DNA from: Polyangiaceae bacterium
GTDB taxonomy: Bacteria; Myxococcota_A; Polyangia; Polyangiales; Polyangiaceae
Length of the DNA stretch: 64,000 nt
Assembly: GCA_015075635.1 (NCBI GenBank)
Contig: JABTUA010000001.1
Span: 806,001-870,000, forward strand
Reading direction: 5' to 3'
The notes beneath the pieces were generated by a model that worked only from the letters and a program-made list of their open reading frames with translations, had not been told where the DNA came from and made no database searches. Made by a program: the position numbers and the translations under genes. Positions 33,008 through 44,298 of the stretch are shown in pieces. How positions within the stretch are numbered: position 1 is the first letter of the stretch; each line of letters begins with the position of its first letter.

Positions 33008-34927
33008 ATGCCCGCGATGCTCTCGGTAGCCTGTCCGAGCTGCGGCGCCCCTGCGCCGGTGTCGCTGGCGACGCCGGACGTCATCGCGTGCGGCGCTTGC
33101 CAGCACCAGGGCCCGCCGGGTCCCGAGCTGAGCCGTGAGCTCCGCGCGGCGGCGGAGGCGCTCTGGCAGGCGGACGCCGCCGACCGACAGCTCACGGGAG
33201 CGCAGCGTCTCAACGTGGCGAGCGCGCGCTCCTACTTCGTGTTCCTGTTCGTGGGGCTCGGCGTGGTGCTCTTGCCGCTGGTGCTGCTCGCGGGGGGCTG
33301 CGTCGCGCTCTTCGGGACGACGGAGTCCTTCGAGCCGGCCAGCCTGCTCTTCATCTTGGTCGGCACGCTGCCGCTCGTGCTCGGGCTCGGCGCCTCCTTC
33401 ATGGCGCTGCGACACGTGCACCGCCGCGGCGTCGCGCTCGCCGAGCGCTGCGCGGCGGTGCCGCCCAGCGCCGAAGGCCAGCCGGCCCGCTGTCACGTCT
33501 GCGGCGGGCCGCTGGAGGTCCACGCGAAGCAGGGCATCGTGCGCTGCGGGTTCTGCCAGGCGGACAACGTCGTGTCCCGGAGCGTGCTCTCGCGGCTCGG
33601 CGCGAAGCGCCAGGCACGGGTCGGGCAGTTGCTCGAGCAGGTGCAGGGCGAGGCGCGCGCCCTCGACCGGAGCGCGATGGCCGCGGGCGGAGCGGCGTTC
33701 GCCACGGTGCTCCTCGGGCCCGTGGTCGGGTTCGTGATCCTGGTGTGCGTCGTCATCGCGGCGACGGCCACCGAGACGGGCCCGCTCCCCGACGCCGTCT
33801 ACGCGCTGGCCCCGCACACGAACACGCGCTGCGTCGTGCGAGTGGTGCGCGCCGGCTCGGGCGAGGTGCTCCAGCACGGGACCGATCGACCCGTGGGCAC
33901 CCCCGACCGCAGCGCGCTCCCGAGCGGTCTCGAGCGCATGCGAGGCGCGGATCTGGTCGGCCGCGAGCTGGGCCTGGAAGGCTCGCGCAAGGGCACGGTG
34001 AAGCGCCTCTACCGCACCCTCCTGGCGCGGAGCTTCGACTACGTGGAGCTCGAGGCCGACGGCCGGACCCAGGCCGAGCAGCTCTTGGGGAGGTGCGAGA
34101 TCTCGGCCCGGCGCCGCACAGTCGCGTCCGTCCCCCTGCTCGACTCGGCGACGCGCATGCGCGCGGACGGCGATCGGCTGCTGGTCTCGGCCAAAGGACA
34201 GATCCTGAGCGTTCCGAAGGCCGGCGGCGCCCCGAGCCCGGTCCTCACGGTCGAGGGCCAGATCGTCGACTTCCAGCCTTCCGGGGCGAGCTTCGTCGTC
34301 CTTCGGTCCTCCGGCGCGACGCTGCTCGAGCGTCGCGAGGGCGAGCAGGTGGAGCAATTGGCCGACGATGCCCAGTGCTTCGCGCTCGACGGCGACGAGC
34401 TCTGGATCGGCAAGCAAGACGGGCTCCATCGTCGCAGCGCGAGCGGAGCGCTGTCGCGCGCCGACGCGTCGCCGTACGTGTCCCGCATCTTGGTGGAGAA
34501 CGACGCCGTCTACTTCAGCGACTCGCGCGGCGAGATCCGCGAGCTCGCGAAGGCGTCTGGAACCGTGCGCGTGGTGGGCAAGCTGCTCGAGCCGCAGGCC
34601 ATGGCGCGGGTCGGTCGGTATCTGTACGTGACCGACAAGGTGTACAAGGCGGCCTTTCTGCCGCTCGAGGGCGGAGAGAAGGTCACGCTCGACGGCATCA
34701 ACTGGGCCCCGTCGGAGGTGCGGACCGACGGCCAAGCGGCCTACTTCGGCATCGTGACCAGCGGCCGGGGCGGTGTCGCCGCCGTCGTCCCGGGGGCCAA
34801 GGACCCGACCGGGGCTCGCCACTACGGCATCGACACGCGGGAGCCCAAGGCGTTCGCCGTGGACGGCGGCCAGGTGTTCTGGGTGGACGGGAGCAGCCTC
34901 TTGAGCGAGCCAGTGCTGCCTCGGTGA
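33008..34927 (+). CDS. Zinc-ribbon membrane protein with a beta-propeller-like C-terminus
   Basis: 639 residues from the ATG at 33008 (33017 also possible). Two zinc ribbons are seen: VACPSCGAPAP...IACGACQHQ at the N-terminus and ARCHVCGGPL...VRCGFCQADN near 160. Two membrane hairpins follow (YFVFLFVGLGVVLLPLVLLAGGC and LLFILVGTLPLVLGLGASF; then AFATVLLGPVVGFVILVCVVIAA). The last 300 residues form short repeated beta segments (ADGDRLLVSAKGQILSVPKAGG, VENDAVYFSDSRGEIRELAKASG) like a propeller. Role unknown, perhaps stress sensing. Confidence 0.7.
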   Translation: MPAMLSVACPSCGAPAPVSLATPDVIACGACQHQGPPGPELSRELRAAAEALWQADAADRQLTGAQRLNVASARSYFVFLFVGLGVVLLPLVLLAGGCVALFGTTESFEPASLLFILVGTLPLVLGLGASFMALRHVHRRGVALAERCAAVPPSAEGQPARCHVCGGPLEVHAKQGIVRCGFCQADNVVSRSVLSRLGAKRQARVGQLLEQVQGEARALDRSAMAAGGAAFATVLLGPVVGFVILVCVVIAATATETGPLPDAVYALAPHTNTRCVVRVVRAGSGEVLQHGTDRPVGTPDRSALPSGLERMRGADLVGRELGLEGSRKGTVKRLYRTLLARSFDYVELEADGRTQAEQLLGRCEISARRRTVASVPLLDSATRMRADGDRLLVSAKGQILSVPKAGGAPSPVLTVEGQIVDFQPSGASFVVLRSSGATLLERREGEQVEQLADDAQCFALDGDELWIGKQDGLHRRSASGALSRADASPYVSRILVENDAVYFSDSRGEIRELAKASGTVRVVGKLLEPQAMARVGRYLYVTDKVYKAAFLPLEGGEKVTLDGINWAPSEVRTDGQAAYFGIVTSGRGGVAAVVPGAKDPTGARHYGIDTREPKAFAVDGGQVFWVDGSSLLSEPVLPR

Positions 34928-34938
34928 GCGTGGCGTCC

Positions 34939-36492
<1,554 letters not shown>

Positions 36493-36526
36493 GGCGCGCC
36501 CTCGCTACCACGAGGGCCGCCCGCCG

Positions 36527-37702
36527 TCATCGCCGCTCGCCAGCAGGCGGCTCGGGGTCGAAGTACTCGACCTCCACGCCGCGCGGCGTGCGGAAGCGCG
36601 TCACGCCGTCCTTTCGCGCGAGCACGTAGTCGGGGCCGATGGGCACCTTCCCGAACCCGCCGGGCGTGTCCACTACCAGCTTCGGCAGCGCGATGCCGCT
36701 CAGCCGCCCCTGGAGCTGCTCCATGAGCGAAATGCCCGTGGCGATGGGCGTGCGCAGGTGCCCCGTCCCCTTCGCCGGATCCGCCTGGAGCAGGTAATAG
36801 GGTCGCGCGCGACAGCGCACCAACCCGCGGAACAGCTCCGCGAGCACCGCGGCGTCGTCGTTCACGCCGGCGAGCAGCACGCTCTGGTTCATCACGGGGA
36901 AGCCGGCGTCCGCCAGGCGTTCGAGCGCGCGGCGCGCGAGCGGCGTCAGCTCCTTCGGGTGGTTGAAGTGCGTCATCACCCAGAGCGGATGGAACGGTGC
37001 GAGCGCGCGCAAGAGCTCGCCGCCGATGCGCTGCGGCAGCACCACCGGCACGCGCGTGGCCAGGCGGATGGTCTCGATGCTCGGGATCTGGCGCAGGCGC
37101 GCGATCACCGCGACCAGGCGCGGGGTGGCCAGCGTGAGCGGATCGCCCCCGCTGACGATCACGTCGCGCACCTCGGGGTGCGCGGCGAGCCAGTCGAAGG
37201 CGGGGTCGAGCTGGTCGAGCGAGCGCGTGCCGCTGCCGCCGCCGACCATGCGACTGCGCGTGCAGAAGCGGCAGTATACGGCGCAGCGATCCGTCGCCAG
37301 GAGCAGCGCGCGATCGGGGTAACGCTGCACCAGCTCCGGCGCGACCTCGTGGGCCACCTCGCCCAGCGGATCGACCAAGTCGCCGCGCGTCGTCTCGCGC
37401 TCGCGCCCGAGCGGCACGACCTGACGCCGAATGGGACAGGCCGGGTCCTTCCGGTCGATCAGCCCGAGGTAATACGGCGTGACCGAGAGCGGGAAACCGT
37501 CCCGTTCGGCGCGCTCGGCTCCCGCGCGCTCTTCGGCGCTGAGCTCGAGCTCGGCGGCGAGCTCGGCGGCGCTCTTCAGCGCGTTGGCGAGCTGCCACTT
37601 CCAGTCCGCGGGGCGGCGCTCGCGGCGGCCTCGGCCGCCGCTCGAAGGGCCCGCTTGGGGCAAGACGACGAGCGCGCTACTTGGGAGCGGCAGGTCCTGC
37701 AT
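36527..37702 (-). CDS. KamA-family radical SAM aminomutase
   Basis: 391 residues. The radical SAM cluster is Cys140, Cys144 and Cys147 (CAVYCRFC). The following blocks are typical: VIVSGGDPLTLATPRLVAVIARLRQIPSIETIRLATRVPVV, FNHPKELTPLARRALERLADAGFPVMNQSVLLAGVNDDA, RARPYYLLQADPAKGTGHLRTPI. These place it in the lysine 2,3-aminomutase / EpmB family (PLP plus SAM). No efp or lysyl-ligase gene is adjacent, so EF-P modification versus lysine catabolism cannot be decided. The gene start overlaps the end of the PPIase gene by 26 bp. Confidence 0.85.
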   Translation of the reverse strand: MQDLPLPSSALVVLPQAGPSSGGRGRRERRPADWKWQLANALKSAAELAAELELSAEERAGAERAERDGFPLSVTPYYLGLIDRKDPACPIRRQVVPLGRERETTRGDLVDPLGEVAHEVAPELVQRYPDRALLLATDRCAVYCRFCTRSRMVGGGSGTRSLDQLDPAFDWLAAHPEVRDVIVSGGDPLTLATPRLVAVIARLRQIPSIETIRLATRVPVVLPQRIGGELLRALAPFHPLWVMTHFNHPKELTPLARRALERLADAGFPVMNQSVLLAGVNDDAAVLAELFRGLVRCRARPYYLLQADPAKGTGHLRTPIATGISLMEQLQGRLSGIALPKLVVDTPGGFGKVPIGPDYVLARKDGVTRFRTPRGVEVEYFDPEPPAGERR

Positions 37703-38699
37703 CGAGCTTTTCCAGCGGAGACCTGGGCACCTCGACCTTCTCGAGGGCCTTGTCGTCGATCTTGACCGGATAGCGCGCGCGCAGCTCCTGCTCGAGCTTG
37801 GCTTCCGCCGCGCGCACCCGCTCCTGCAAGATCGCCACGCGGATGGTGCGCTCCGCCTCGGCCAGCGTGCGATCGCGCGCGTCCGTCTTGCCGGTCATGC
37901 GCACGATGTGGAACTTGCCGCCTTCGGCCACGACCTGCTCGTGGATGCCGCCCACCGCCGCGATCTTGAACACGGCCTCGCGGAGAGGCTCCGGCACTCT
38001 GGGGTTGTCGCCCTTCGCCGCGCCCGGCGGCCCGACGATTCCCAGGTCCCCGGCCAGCTCCGCCGGGCCCGTCGCCGCACCCTGCGGCGGCTTGTCCAGC
38101 GAGTGGTCTCGGACCAGCTTGCCCCAGTCGGTGGGCGATGCCTTCTTCGCCTGCTCGAGCAGCTGCTTCGCCTTCGCCTCGTCCGCCACCACGACGTGCG
38201 CGACGCGCCGCCGCTCCGGATCGCGGAACTCGTCGCGGTGCTTGTCGTAGTAGGCGCGGACCTCCGCCTCGGGGATGTCGGCGGGCGCCGTGGTCTCCGT
38301 GCGCACCTGGCGCATCACGTCCTCGCGCAAGATCTGCCGGACGCGCTCCTTCACCTCGGGCTTCTGGTCCAGGCCGCGCTTCTTGGCCTCGATGGCAAGG
38401 AGCTCCGCCTTGATCATCTCGTCGAGCAGCTGCCGGCGGCGCTCGACGGACTGGTAACGCAGGCGCTCGAACTGGTCCATGCGGTCGATGGTGGCCGCGA
38501 ACTCGCCCAGCGTGATCACCCGGTCGCCGACCGTGGCGAGAGGCTTCTGCGCGAGCTCCGGCGAGAGCCCGCTCGGCGCAGGGGCGGCGCCCGAGTCGGC
38601 GGCGGGCGTCTTGTCGATGGCCTTCTCGTTGCAGGCGAGGACCCCGAGCCCTGCGAGCAGGAGTGCGGCGATCGGCGTGCGAACGGGCATGGCCGGCAT
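37677..38699 (-). CDS. Parvulin/SurA-like peptidyl-prolyl isomerase lipoprotein
   Basis: 340 residues. Signal peptide ending [10 protein letters not shown] (lipobox LAC), so it is outer- or inner-membrane anchored. A SurA-like N-terminal helical module ([71 protein letters not shown]) precedes a parvulin domain ([23 protein letters not shown]...[11 protein letters not shown]...[14 protein letters not shown]...[22 protein letters not shown]). Such proteins assist folding of exported proteins. The active site looks largely conserved. Confidence 0.85.
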   Translation of the reverse strand: MPAMPVRTPIAALLLAGLGVLACNEKAIDKTPAADSGAAPAPSGLSPELAQKPLATVGDRVITLGEFAATIDRMDQFERLRYQSVERRRQLLDEMIKAELLAIEAKKRGLDQKPEVKERVRQILREDVMRQVRTETTAPADIPEAEVRAYYDKHRDEFRDPERRRVAHVVVADEAKAKQLLEQAKKASPTDWGKLVRDHSLDKPPQGAATGPAELAGDLGIVGPPGAAKGDNPRVPEPLREAVFKIAAVGGIHEQVVAEGGKFHIVRMTGKTDARDRTLAEAERTIRVAILQERVRAAEAKLEQELRARYPVKIDDKALEKVEVPRSPLEKLDAGPAAPK

Positions 38700-38778
38700 C
38701 GAATACTACGACCCTGTCCGCGGTGCCAGGCATCGCGAGCGTTGCAGGGCGGCCGCGACGCGGCTAGTGCTCGGGACC

Positions 38779-39513
38779 GTGACTGATCGAGCCTCGAGCC
38801 TCCGGTACCGCAGGGTGGTGATCAAGCTGAGCGGCGAGGCTTTGTCGGGGGGGACCGGCGGCTCCGGCATCGACACGGCGACGCTCGCGGCCACCGCCGC
38901 GGAGCTCGGCGAGGTGCACGGCTCCGGTGTGCAGCTCGGTCTGGTGGTCGGCGGCGGCAACATCTTCCGCGGGCTCAAGGGCGCGAGCGAAGGCATGGAC
39001 CGCGCGCAGAGCGACTACATGGGCATGCTGGCCACGGTGATCAACTCGCTGGCCCTGCAAGACGCGCTCGAGCGCCGCGGCATCCCCACCCGGGTCATGA
39101 CCGCCATCGAGATCCGGCAGGTCGCTGAGCCCTACATCCGCCGGCGCGCCATCCGGCACCTGGACCAGGGACACATCGTGATCTTCGCCGCCGGCACCGG
39201 CAATCCCTACTTCTCGACCGACACCGCGGCGGCGCTCCGTGCCATGGAGATCCGCGCCGAGGCGCTGCTCAAGGCCACCAAGGTGGACGGCATCTACGAC
39301 CGCGATCCGGTCCGGCACCAGGGCGCGACGCTCTTGAAGACCGTCGCCTACGAGCGCTTCCTGAGCGAGAACCTCAAGGTCATGGACGCCACGGCGGTGG
39401 CGCTGTGCCGGGAGAACGGCCTGCCCATCCGCGTCTTCAAGATGGCGCCGGGCAACATCGAGCGCGTCTGCCTGGGGGAAGACGTCGGCACCCTCGTCTC
39501 GGACGAAGGGTGA
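38779..39513 (+). CDS. pyrH: UMP kinase
   Basis: 244 residues from a GTG at 38779 (38767 also possible). It phosphorylates UMP to UDP. Conserved features: [110 protein letters not shown]. These are typical of bacterial hexameric PyrH regulated by GTP and UTP. It does not sit with tsf or frr, as it often does elsewhere. Confidence 0.95.
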   Translation: MTDRASSLRYRRVVIKLSGEALSGGTGGSGIDTATLAATAAELGEVHGSGVQLGLVVGGGNIFRGLKGASEGMDRAQSDYMGMLATVINSLALQDALERRGIPTRVMTAIEIRQVAEPYIRRRAIRHLDQGHIVIFAAGTGNPYFSTDTAAALRAMEIRAEALLKATKVDGIYDRDPVRHQGATLLKTVAYERFLSENLKVMDATAVALCRENGLPIRVFKMAPGNIERVCLGEDVGTLVSDEG

Positions 39514-39570
39514 GCGCAGCCACTGCGCGGCAGCACCCCCGCGCGCCCGTGGTAGGCTCCGCTCCCTCCC

Positions 39571-41868
39571 ATGTGGCAATCCCTGCCTGAGCTCGGAACC
39601 GGCGTCATCTACGCGATTCTGGTCGCTGCGGCGTACACCTTCGCGGTGTCCATCGCCGCGGGTCGAGGCCGCCCGCGGCTGCTCGATGCGGCCCGCCTCG
39701 GCGGCTACGCGACCTGCGCGCTGATCGCGCTCGGCACCGTCCTGCTCGCGTACGCCTTCATCACCCACGACTTCCGCATCCGCTACGTCGCCCGCTACAG
39801 CGACCGCTCGATGCCCACGCAGTATCTGTTCGCGGCCCTCTGGGGCGGTCAGGACGGCTCGCTGCTCTGGTGGACCGCCCTGCTCGCCGGCTACAGCGCC
39901 TCCTGCTTGTACTGGATGCGGGGCCGCTACCGGCAGCTCCAGCCCTACGTGATCGCCACGCTGATGTCGATCGTCAGCTTCTTCGCCGTGCTGATGCTGT
40001 TCGCGGCGAACCCGTTCTCGACCAGCATGTCGGGAGCCTCGCTGGATGGCGAGGGCCTGAACCCGCTGCTCCAGAACTACTGGATGGCGATCCACCCGCC
40101 GGCCCTCTACATGGGCTTCGTCGGCTGCGCCGTTCCGTTCTCGTTCGCGATCGCCGCGCTGGTCACCGGACGCCTCGACAACGACTGGATCGTCGCGGTG
40201 CGGAAATGGATGCTCTTCGCCTGGCTGTTCCTCAGCATCGGCAACGTGCTCGGCATGATCTGGGCCTACGAGGAGCTCGGCTGGGGCGGCTACTGGGCCT
40301 GGGATCCGGTGGAAAATGCCGCGTGCTTGCCCTGGTTCACCGCCAGCGCCTACGTGCACTCGACGATGATCCAGGAGCGCCGGAACATGCTCAAGGTCTG
40401 GAACGTGTTCCTGATCTGCCTGACCTTCCTGCTCACCATCTTCGGCACGTTCCTGACGCGTTCGGGCCTCATCTCCAGCGTGCACAGCTTCGCGCAGAGC
40501 AACATCGGCATCTTCTTCGTCTACTACATGGGCTTCATCGTCGCGGCCTGCGCCGGCCTGATCGTGTGGCGCTGGCGCGAGCTGCGCGCCGAGTCGCGCA
40601 TCGAGGCCGTGGCCAGCCGCGAGGCCGCCTTCGTGCTCAACAACTGGGTGCTGGTCGGCATCATGACCTTCGTCGCGGTGGCGACGCTGTGGCCGAAGAT
40701 CAGCGAGTGGATCTACAAGGAGAGCGTCACCGTCGGGCCGCCCTTCTTCAACCGCTGGATCGCGCCGGCAGGCGTGCTCCTGTTCGCGCTGATGGGCATG
40801 GCGCCGCTGTTCGGCTGGCGCAAGACCAGCGGCGAGTCGCTGAAGAAGGCCTTCTCGATCCCGCTCGCAGCCACGGCCGTCGCCGTGGTGGCGCACCTCG
40901 CCCTGGGCAAACGCTTCGGCTACCCGGCGCTGGTCCACACCGATCAGTTCTACCCGGGCGTGGTCGGCGTCATCCTGCAGAAGCTCGGCGCGGTACTGCC
41001 CTTGGTGGTCATCGCCCTCTCGGCCTTCAACACCGCGGTGATCGTGCAGGAGTTCGCCCGCGGCGTCGCTGCCCGGCGCCGCTCGTCGCTGAAGGCCGGC
41101 GAGCAGGAGAACGTGCTGACCGCGCTCAGCCGCCTGGTGGACAAGAGCCGCCGCCGCTACGGCGGCTACATCGTGCACTTCGGCATCGTGCTGATGTTCG
41201 TCGGCTTCACCGGCAAGGCCTGGAGCATCGACAAGGAAGCGAGCCTCTCCCCCGGCGACAAGATGAAGGTGGGCGATTACGAGCTCACCTACAAGGGTCC
41301 GCGCATGGAGACCGACGTCAACAAGCGCATGGTCTTCGCCGACGTCGAGGTGACCCACGGCACCCGCTCGCTGGGCGTGATGTCCCCGGCCAAGTTCGTC
41401 TACAAACGCTCACCGGACATGCCGACCACGGAGGTGGCCATGCACCGGAGCCTCCGCGACGACCTGTACCTGGTCGTCGGCATGGTCAGCCCGGAGACCA
41501 AGAAGGCGGCGTTCCAGTTCCACGTGAACCCCCTGGTGTCGTGGATCTGGGTCGGCGTCGTGGTGCTGATCTTCGGCGCCAGCCTGTCGCTCTGGCCGGA
41601 GGTCGCCTTCAAGGAGGTCGGCGCCTGGGGCTACGTCCGCACCGCCGCCGCGGGTCTGTCCGGCGTGGCCTTCGCGGTCTGGATGGCGATGGGCCCGTCC
41701 ACCGCCTTCGCCGCCGAGCGCGGCGCGCGCGCACCCCCCGAGCCCGCCCCTGCCGCCGTCGAGAGCCCCGCCCAGCCCCTGCCGGTCACGGGCGCCTCGG
41801 CTGCACTGATCGGCGGGCTCGCCCTAGGGGTCTACGCCGCTCGGCGTCTACGCCGCTCGACGGAATAG
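39571..41868 (+). CDS. ccmF: Cytochrome c biogenesis protein CcmF
   Basis: 765 residues with about 14 membrane helices. It is the heme-lyase core of system I maturation. The WWD domain is intact (WAYEELGWGGYWAWDPVENAACLPWF) and flanking His residues lie in NYWMAIHPPALYMGF and SAYVHSTM. LNNWVLVGIMTF and FGTFLTRSGLISSVHSFAQS are also typical. The tail is Ala/Pro-rich with a last hydrophobic helix. It begins a three-gene run with the zinc-ribbon protein and the next membrane protein. No ccmE, ccmG or ccmH is visible here. Confidence 0.93.
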   Translation: MWQSLPELGTGVIYAILVAAAYTFAVSIAAGRGRPRLLDAARLGGYATCALIALGTVLLAYAFITHDFRIRYVARYSDRSMPTQYLFAALWGGQDGSLLWWTALLAGYSASCLYWMRGRYRQLQPYVIATLMSIVSFFAVLMLFAANPFSTSMSGASLDGEGLNPLLQNYWMAIHPPALYMGFVGCAVPFSFAIAALVTGRLDNDWIVAVRKWMLFAWLFLSIGNVLGMIWAYEELGWGGYWAWDPVENAACLPWFTASAYVHSTMIQERRNMLKVWNVFLICLTFLLTIFGTFLTRSGLISSVHSFAQSNIGIFFVYYMGFIVAACAGLIVWRWRELRAESRIEAVASREAAFVLNNWVLVGIMTFVAVATLWPKISEWIYKESVTVGPPFFNRWIAPAGVLLFALMGMAPLFGWRKTSGESLKKAFSIPLAATAVAVVAHLALGKRFGYPALVHTDQFYPGVVGVILQKLGAVLPLVVIALSAFNTAVIVQEFARGVAARRRSSLKAGEQENVLTALSRLVDKSRRRYGGYIVHFGIVLMFVGFTGKAWSIDKEASLSPGDKMKVGDYELTYKGPRMETDVNKRMVFADVEVTHGTRSLGVMSPAKFVYKRSPDMPTTEVAMHRSLRDDLYLVVGMVSPETKKAAFQFHVNPLVSWIWVGVVVLIFGASLSLWPEVAFKEVGAWGYVRTAAAGLSGVAFAVWMAMGPSTAFAAERGARAPPEPAPAAVESPAQPLPVTGASAALIGGLALGVYAARRLRRSTE

Positions 41869-41901
41869 CTCCGTGACGCCGAAGCTGATAACGGGAGTGC
41901 C

Positions 41902-42570
41902 GTGCCGCCCGGTCTGAACGAGCTCCTGCTTCGCGCTCGCCCCTACTCGCCGCTGCTCCTGGTCGCGGTGGCGGGCGGGGTCGCGGCCTGGCGTGGTCTG
42001 GGAGTGGGGCTCCTGGTCCTGGCCGGGGGCATGCTGCTCTTCGCCATCGCCAGCCTGTGGCAGAGCGTGCAGAGCCTGGGCGACGACGGCGAGCTCAGCC
42101 TGGACGAGGCGCTGGCCCTGGCCGCGCCGTCCGCCGAAGAGGAGAAGAAGCGCTCGGTGCTGCGGGCGCTCAAGGACCTGGAGTACGAGCGCAGCGTCGG
42201 CAAGGTGAGCGACGAGGACTACAACGCGCTGTCCGCGCGCTACCGCGACGAGGCTCGCCGTTTGCTCCAGGAGCTGGACAAGGCGGAGACGCCGGCGCGC
42301 GAGAAGGTGGAGAAGCTGATCGCGAAGCGGCTCGAGAAGGAGAAGCTCGAGCAGGCTGAGAAGGCGAAGGCCAAGCCGGAGCCGGAACCGGAGCCGGGGC
42401 CGGAAGAAGATCAGGATCAGGATCAGGATCAGGATCAGGATCAGGATCAGGATCAGGATCAGGATCAGGATCAGGATCAGGATCAGGATCGGACGGTATG
42501 TGTCGAGTGCGGGACCAAGAACGAGCCCGACGCGCGCTTCTGCAAGCAGTGCGGGGAGTCGATGTCATGA
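41902..42570 (+). CDS. CcmI-like membrane protein with (Asp-Gln) repeat and zinc ribbon
   Basis: 222 residues from a GTG preceded by GGGAG. Two membrane segments (LLLVAVAGGVAAWRGLGVGLLVLAGGMLLFAIASLW) are followed by a helical hairpin (RSVLRALKDLEYERSVGKVSDEDYNALSARYRDEARRLLQELDKAE), the CcmI-type signature of cytochrome c biogenesis clusters. Next come a PEPE run, 13 Asp-Gln pairs and a terminal zinc ribbon (CVECGTKNEPDARFCKQCG). It likely holds apocytochrome or other partners near CcmF. Its TGA overlaps the ATG of the next gene. Confidence 0.75.
   Translation: MPPGLNELLLRARPYSPLLLVAVAGGVAAWRGLGVGLLVLAGGMLLFAIASLWQSVQSLGDDGELSLDEALALAAPSAEEEKKRSVLRALKDLEYERSVGKVSDEDYNALSARYRDEARRLLQELDKAETPAREKVEKLIAKRLEKEKLEQAEKAKAKPEPEPEPGPEEDQDQDQDQDQDQDQDQDQDQDQDQDQDRTVCVECGTKNEPDARFCKQCGESMS
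42409..42486. repeat. (GATCAG)13 in-frame hexanucleotide tract
   Basis: Thirteen perfect copies of GATCAG code for alternating Asp-Gln between the helical and zinc-ribbon parts of the protein. Because the unit is 6 bp, changes in copy number would alter linker length without shifting the frame, unlike the 7-bp tract near 23 kb. A GAAGAA pair precedes and a degenerate GATCGG unit follows. Confidence 0.95.
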
Positions 42571-43916
42571 GGCGCTCGTTCGGCGTCGCGGCCGCCTTCG
42601 CGCTGATCTCGGGGCTCGCGTTCGCGCAGGCGCCGCTGCCGCCGGGAGCCCCGGCACAGATGCCGCCGGGCCATCCCCCGATCGGTGACTCGGAAGACGC
42701 GCCCGCGCCCGAGGGTGCGGTGCCGCCGGGTCACCCGCCCACGGGCGGCGCGCAGTTGCCCGGCGCCGGCCGAGCGGACAGCGCGAACCCCTCGGCAGAG
42801 GTGCCGGTCGGCGTGATTCAGGCGCTGATCAACGACGGCCAGGGCAACCCCTTGCCGGGTGTGGACGTGCGCTTGCTCATCCTGCGCCAGAGCGTCGCCG
42901 AGGGCGATTCGAAGGAGTTCCGCAACGCCCCCAGCAGCCCCGAAGGCAAGGTGCGCTTCGACGGTCTCGGGGTCGGCTCCAAGTTCAGCTACCGCATCAC
43001 GGTCAAGCGCGACGAGGCAGAATACGCCTCGCCATCGTTCAACCTCCGGGAGGACATGGGGCAGAACGTCGTCTTGCACGTGTACCCGGTCACCAGCGAC
43101 ATCCGTCGCTCCATGGTCGGCATGCGCGGCTTCGTCATGGTCGAGCCGCGGGACGACGTCTTCCAGTTCGAGGTCTTGTTCCGCGTCTTCAACGTCGGCA
43201 CGACCACCTGGGTGCCGGACGATCTGGTGATCGACCTGCCCAAGGGCTGGAAGGGCTTCAACGCCCAGGAATCCATGGGCGACACTCGCTTCGCCGCCGA
43301 CGGCGACCGCGGGGCGAAGCTGCTCGGCACCTTCAGCCCGGGGCAGCACGACGTCGCCTTCCGCTTCCAAGTCCCGAACGACCACGACGAGACCGTGGAC
43401 TTCAAGCTCTCGCTGCCGCCGCACGTCGCGGAGGTGCAGGTGATGGCGGAGTCGGCCAAGGGCATGAGCTTCGAGGTCTCGGGCATGAGCCCGGCCCAGC
43501 CCAGCATGCGCGAGGACGGCAGGCGCATGCTCGTCACGGGGCGCCAGCTCAAGCCCGGCGAGCCGGAGATGCAGGAGCTGGCCATCCGCTTGACCGGGAT
43601 CCCTTCACCGGGCCCCGGCCGCTGGTACGCCGCCGGCATCGCCCTCGGGCTCGGCGCGCTGGGCCTCTACCTCGCGATGCGTGACGACAAGGAGAAGCCT
43701 TCCTTGACGTCGCTGCCGGAGAAGGACGTCGCGCGCGCTCGCAAGCTCTTGCTCGACGAGCTCGTCGCGGTCGAGAAGGCCCGACAGGCGGACAAGATCG
43801 GCCCGCGCACCTACGAGTCAGCGCGGAGGGCCCTGGTCGACGCCCTGGCGCGCCTCGAGGCGGCCGAGCCCCTGCGGGCGCAGAAGCCCCAGAAGAAGCG
43901 CGCTCGCGCCCACTGA
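42567..43916 (+). CDS. Exported membrane protein of the ccmF cluster
   Basis: 449 residues, ATG overlapping the preceding stop. A cleavable signal peptide (RRSFGVAAAFALISGLAFAQA) is followed by a Pro/Gly-rich segment, a carboxypeptidase regulatory-like domain (VGVIQALINDGQGNPLPGVDVRLLI...GLGVGSKFSYRITV), then an Ig-like domain ending in one membrane helix (WYAAGIALGLGALGLYLAM). The cytosolic tail LPEKDVARARKLLLDELVAVEKARQADKIGPRTYESARRALVDALARLE is found on other myxobacterial cytochrome-biogenesis membrane proteins. Function unproven. Confidence 0.7.
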   Translation: MRRSFGVAAAFALISGLAFAQAPLPPGAPAQMPPGHPPIGDSEDAPAPEGAVPPGHPPTGGAQLPGAGRADSANPSAEVPVGVIQALINDGQGNPLPGVDVRLLILRQSVAEGDSKEFRNAPSSPEGKVRFDGLGVGSKFSYRITVKRDEAEYASPSFNLREDMGQNVVLHVYPVTSDIRRSMVGMRGFVMVEPRDDVFQFEVLFRVFNVGTTTWVPDDLVIDLPKGWKGFNAQESMGDTRFAADGDRGAKLLGTFSPGQHDVAFRFQVPNDHDETVDFKLSLPPHVAEVQVMAESAKGMSFEVSGMSPAQPSMREDGRRMLVTGRQLKPGEPEMQELAIRLTGIPSPGPGRWYAAGIALGLGALGLYLAMRDDKEKPSLTSLPEKDVARARKLLLDELVAVEKARQADKIGPRTYESARRALVDALARLEAAEPLRAQKPQKKRARAH

Positions 43917-44298
43917 GCGCCCTTCCGCGCCCTGGAGGCATGCGTCTCCACAGGGTGGGGACAAGCTATGGAAAAGCCTGAGGAAGACATCCGGGCCCGC
44001 CTTGCATATCTCACCCCGGGAGCTGTTCCTCCACACCCACCTACATCTAACGGGACCTCTCCCTCCCCAACCTCAGGGTCCACATAGGCAATTGCTTTCA
44101 GCTACTTGGCCGGTTCTCCCCAGCATCCACAGGCCCTATGACGACTGCTTCTCTATTTATTTCTTACAAACAGAGAGAGAAGAGAGCCGACCCACCCACC
44201 TCCACCAACCCTGTGGAGAACTTGGGCAAAGAAAACCCGCGCATTCCTAGCGCTCTCGCCTAGCGCCCAAGCGAGGACGCAGGTAGGACGGCCCGACC
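43917..44298. other. Candidate replication origin region upstream of dnaN
   Basis: A 382-bp gap with no gene. It holds five 9-mers with the DnaA-box core TCCACA: GTCTCCACA (43944), TCCTCCACA (44027), GGGTCCACA (44076), GCATCCACA (44123) and, on the minus strand, TTCTCCACA (44212-44220). An AT-rich patch of about 30 bp lies at 44149-44180, and base composition is much lower in GC than its surroundings. The dnaN-recF-gyrB block follows directly, as around many bacterial origins, though dnaA itself is not here. This could instead be a DnaA-controlled promoter. Confidence 0.45.

Noticed and set aside
42409..42486. Phase-variable frameshift switch in the Asp-Gln tract
   Set aside because: The unit is 6 bp, so changes stay in frame; only length can vary.
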